From NCBI GenBank assembly GCA_036897625.1, contig JAYMTA010001106.1, positions 1-21,771 on the forward strand: a stretch of DNA of 21,771 nt. The letters are read 5' to 3'. Below are positions 19,048-21,771 of the stretch, in pieces. The notes beneath the pieces were generated by a model that was not told the DNA's origin, did no database searches, and saw only the letters and a program-made list of their open reading frames with translations. Numbering within the stretch: position 1 is the first letter of the stretch; each line of letters begins with the position of its first letter. The DNA is from Pelargonium cotyledonis (Eukaryota; Streptophyta; Magnoliopsida; Geraniales; Geraniaceae). The position numbers and the translations under genes were made by a program.

Positions 19048-21076
19048 ATGGCTATGATATGCAATCAAAACCCATCACCTGCCTTTGTAGAGACTGTAGA
19101 TGAGATCATGAGTCTCTACAGATCACTGCCGCCGAGACCCTCCATTGAAGAGATTGAAGCAGCTTCCGCTGTTCTGAGAACTGTCAACGGTGAAGAACAG
19201 GTGAAGCTTGAAGAGATTTCACAGCAGTTAGTTCCAAAAGATGTGCCTGAGGCGATCTTCTCCGTGTTGCAGCAGGTGAGGAAGACCATGGTGCTGTTAC
19301 AGAGTCGTGAACAGAGCAGAGAGGCTCTTCAATTGCTTGAAGCTGACAAGCTGTTTCAGGCCTTCGATGATCTCATACAGAGAGCTTCTGGTCTGGTTTC
19401 TGGTGAACCAGTTGAGAAAGCTGAAAGAGAAAGCAAAATCAGTGAGGAAAGTTTGGTGAAGAAGAAGAAGGAAGTTGAAGAATCAGAGAGAGATGATTTG
19501 AAGGGTTTGGTGAGAATTGCTTCTGCAAAAACCACTCTCTCTTCAGGTTTGGTGATGAATTTAATTATGATTATCTTTTTATTTTTATTTTTTGCTTTCA
19601 AAATGCTGAGAATCAAACTAGAAATAATCATTTCTTGTTACAATTTATAATATTAGGTTTACTTTGTCAAAGTTGTTTTCAATTTTCCATATGAATCTTG
19701 TTAGGAAGAAATGTGATTAATAATAATTAAAAGGTGAAGTCAGAATTAGGAAAAGTAACTGGAAATTGTAAAAAAAATCTAAATATTCTTATCTATATCT
19801 TCAAATCAATTGTATGCTACTTGACAATTTGTGGTTCCTTCAAAATCTGAATATAGTTTTGGTCTTTTGGGTGTGTATGTGTACAGTACTACACATAGAT
19901 GATGGACACGCTGAGAAATTGAGTCTAATGAAAGTGGCAGCTCTTATTGAAAACACACTGAAAACTGGGGCTGTAGCTCTTGATCTTAAAGGAAAGCTAA
20001 TGGACCAGGTTGAGTGGCTTCCTTTATCGATCGGGAAATTGTCACAGGTCACTGAATTGGACGTATCAGCAAATCTAATTATGGCTCTTCCACACACTCT
20101 TGCTAACATCAGAGCCTTAACAAAGCTTGATGTCCATTCAAACCAACTAATTAACCTTCCTGCCACTTTTGGTGACCTAATCAACTTAACCGATCTTGAT
20201 CTCCATGCCAACAGGTTTAGTTCACTGCCAGCTTCTTTTGAGAATTTGGTAAACCTCGTTGATCTTGACCTCAGTTGCAATCAATTCACTCAACTACCCG
20301 AGACAGTTGGGAAGCTGGCCTGCTTGAAGAGACTGATTGCAGACACAAATGAGCTTGAGGAGATCCCGTACACCATTGGTTCTTGCTCGTCACTGGTGGA
20401 GTTGAGATTAGATTTCAACAGAATCAAGGCTCTTCCCGAGGCAATTGGAAAGCTCGAATGCCTGGAAATTCTTACTCTTCATTATAACAGGATTAAAGGG
20501 TTGCCAACAACAATCGGCAATCTCATCAAATTAAAGGAACTTGATGTTAGCTTCAATGAACTTGAATTTATACCCGAGAACCTGTGCTTTGCTGTAAATC
20601 TTGAGAAACTGAATGTTGGCAAGAACTTTGCTGACCTAACAGCCTTGCCAAGATCCATTGGCAATCTTGAGAAGCTTGAGGAGTTGGATATAAGCGATGA
20701 TCAAATAAGAATTCTGCCAGATTCTTTCAGTCTTCTAGCTAACCTGAGAGTTTTCCGAGCTGATGAAACTCCACTGGAAGTACCACCAAGACAGATAACC
20801 AAGATGGGAGCTCAGGTATTCTCATGAACTCGCTCTTGACTTCCCGTTTTATCTTTCGCTTAGTTACTTGAGCTAATGATGCCTTCCATTCTGTCCTTCC
20901 ATTTTGGTCCTGTTCATCAGGCGGTTGTTGAGTACATGGCTGATTTCGTCGCAAAGAGAAATAGCAAATCTCCAATGTCAAAAAAGAAGAACAAGAACAA
21001 GAACGGATTTGGAATAGTATTTGCTTGTAGTTTTTGCGATGGTAGAGGGATGGCAACAACAGTGCACGGCCAGTGA
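19048..21076 (+). CDS. Plant intracellular Ras-group-related LRR protein (PIRL4/5-like)
   Basis: Cytosolic LRR protein of the PIRL family, related to animal and yeast Ras-binding LRRs; the molecular partner in plants is not settled. Exons 19048-19546, 19887-20815 and 20921-21076 give 527 aa. Start ATGGCTATG has G at -3 and at +4. The N-terminal domain (1-165) has FVETVDEIMSLYRSLPPRPS and EAIFSVLQQVRKTMVLLQS, then an acidic/basic linker. From about residue 190 come roughly ten 23-residue LRRs (e.g. LTKLDVHSNQLINLPATFGD, LVDLDLSCNQFTQLPETVGK). The post-LRR segment AVVEYMADFVAKR continues into a Lys/Asn-rich tail ending TTVHGQ that I do not recognise from other PIRLs. Exon 2 has two in-frame acceptors, 19887 (TACAG) or 19899 (CATAG), differing by four residues. 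PIRL4 versus PIRL5 is unresolved. Confidence 0.9.
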
Positions 21077-21540
21077 CGGCTTATGCATTTCTAGGAATGC
21101 TTTGTTTTCCACATACAAGTTGTGTTTGGTTTGGTTTTGATTTTGAGTGAAATTTGCTGCTTCAAGTCCTGATTGTTCAACTGTTATATGTAAAGGTATG
21201 ATCTTTCTGTAATTGTAATGAGATATTTGTGAGTTATTTCAACTTTTCTCCATAATTCCATATTGTGCAAGGGCTATAAACCCAAAAACTCATTTTGTTT
21301 TGAAGCTCTTGGTCTGTTCTGTGTGTCGTTCACATATATGCTAAGACACACACATAGACAATGAGACAAATAGATAAACTACGAATCATGTTTATAATAA
21401 AACAAAAGTTGATATATGAATTATAAAGCAAACGGTTTTTCTAAAACACTGTCATTGATACTGTATTAGTTGCGTTTGCATTTTTAAAGATAATGTTATT
21501 CAAAGTAAGAAGGTGCAGGACAAGACCAGCTGCTCTAAAC
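21077..21540. other. 3' flank of the PIRL gene
   Basis: A 464-bp AT-rich stretch that includes the PIRL 3' UTR; poly(A) signals are likely between 21180 and 21260 but none is decisive. No other gene is seen. Confidence 0.5.
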
Positions 21541-21563
21541 TATATATATATATATATATATAT
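21541..21563. repeat. TA dinucleotide microsatellite
   Basis: Twenty-three bases of perfect alternating TA, 38 bp left of the Helitron-like terminus. A likely polymorphic simple repeat. Confidence 0.95.
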
Positions 21564-21601
21564 GTTGTCAGCAATGAGGTGGATATTGGCTTAGATTGTA
21601 A

Positions 21602-21771
21602 CTAGATTGGGTCCCGTGCAAACGCACGTAACATGAATTTTTAGTTGTTTAAAAAATATACTGAATAGTAACATTAACTAAAAAAATAGTAATATAAAAT
21701 AAAAAAATTATGCGGTGAAAACAATTGAAATTCTATATGATATGGAAGTACACAAATTTATTCGCTATTTT
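21602..21771 (-). mobile_element. Helitron-like 3' terminus, element continues past the window
   Basis: Read on the minus strand there is a CGTGC-GTTT-GCACG hairpin (21628-21615), nine bases, then CTAG (21605-21602) followed by T at 21601. A GC-rich hairpin about ten bases before a terminal CTRR, with insertion next to T, is the diagnostic 3' end of Helitrons, and CCGTGCAACGCACGG-like hairpins are common in plant families of them. The rest of the window to 21771 is AT-rich, as in non-autonomous elements. The 5' TC end would lie to the right, outside the window, so this is a partial call. Confidence 0.5.

Overview
The window is nuclear DNA of a flowering plant, most likely a eudicot. Its genes are intron-containing with GT-AG junctions, the non-coding DNA is AT-rich, several products carry plastid transit-like N-termini, and every recognisable protein belongs to a land-plant family. 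I cannot name the species. No bacterial operon, CRISPR or phage feature is present.

Layout, left to right. (1) Positions 1-4665, plus strand: the 3' part of a POLTERGEIST/PLL1-type protein phosphatase 2C, with its N-terminus cut off by the window edge. (2) 5499-7628, minus: an intronless plastid PPR-SMR protein that looks like SOT1/PPR53. (3) About 7760-7893, minus: a gene for U6atac snRNA, the catalytic RNA of the minor (U12-type) spliceosome. It has its own plant snRNA promoter (USE at 7949-7959, TATA at about 7915-7924) and a T7 terminator. It is squeezed between two protein genes on the same strand and no ORF search would show it. (4) 8167-11110, minus: SufD (ABCI6), a subunit of the plastid iron-sulfur scaffold, in three exons. 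(5) About 11340-12674: a gene-poor stretch with an unidentified GC-rich relic read on the minus strand and the decayed 3' end of a LINE-like element ending in A20. (6) 13240-15188, plus: a six-exon ALMT anion channel gene, intact except for one in-frame TGA in exon 5. (7) 15563-18540, minus: a two-exon MIP1-like RING E3 ligase. (8) 19048-21076, plus: a PIRL-type intracellular leucine-rich-repeat protein, divergent from MIP1 across a 507-bp shared upstream region. (9) The right edge holds a TA microsatellite and what looks like the 3' terminus of a Helitron running out of the window.

The genes do not form one pathway; this is ordinary plant gene order. SOT1 and SufD both act in the chloroplast (rRNA maturation and Fe-S assembly). 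The PP2C and the RING protein are signalling or regulatory, and ALMT is a membrane channel. Several neighbour pairs recall Arabidopsis gene pairs, which suggests an old conserved block.

The points most worth a second look are the compact U6atac unit and its GGC at the AGC-triad position, the lone ALMT stop codon, and the PPR specificity residues of the SOT1-like protein, which spell a readable RNA target.
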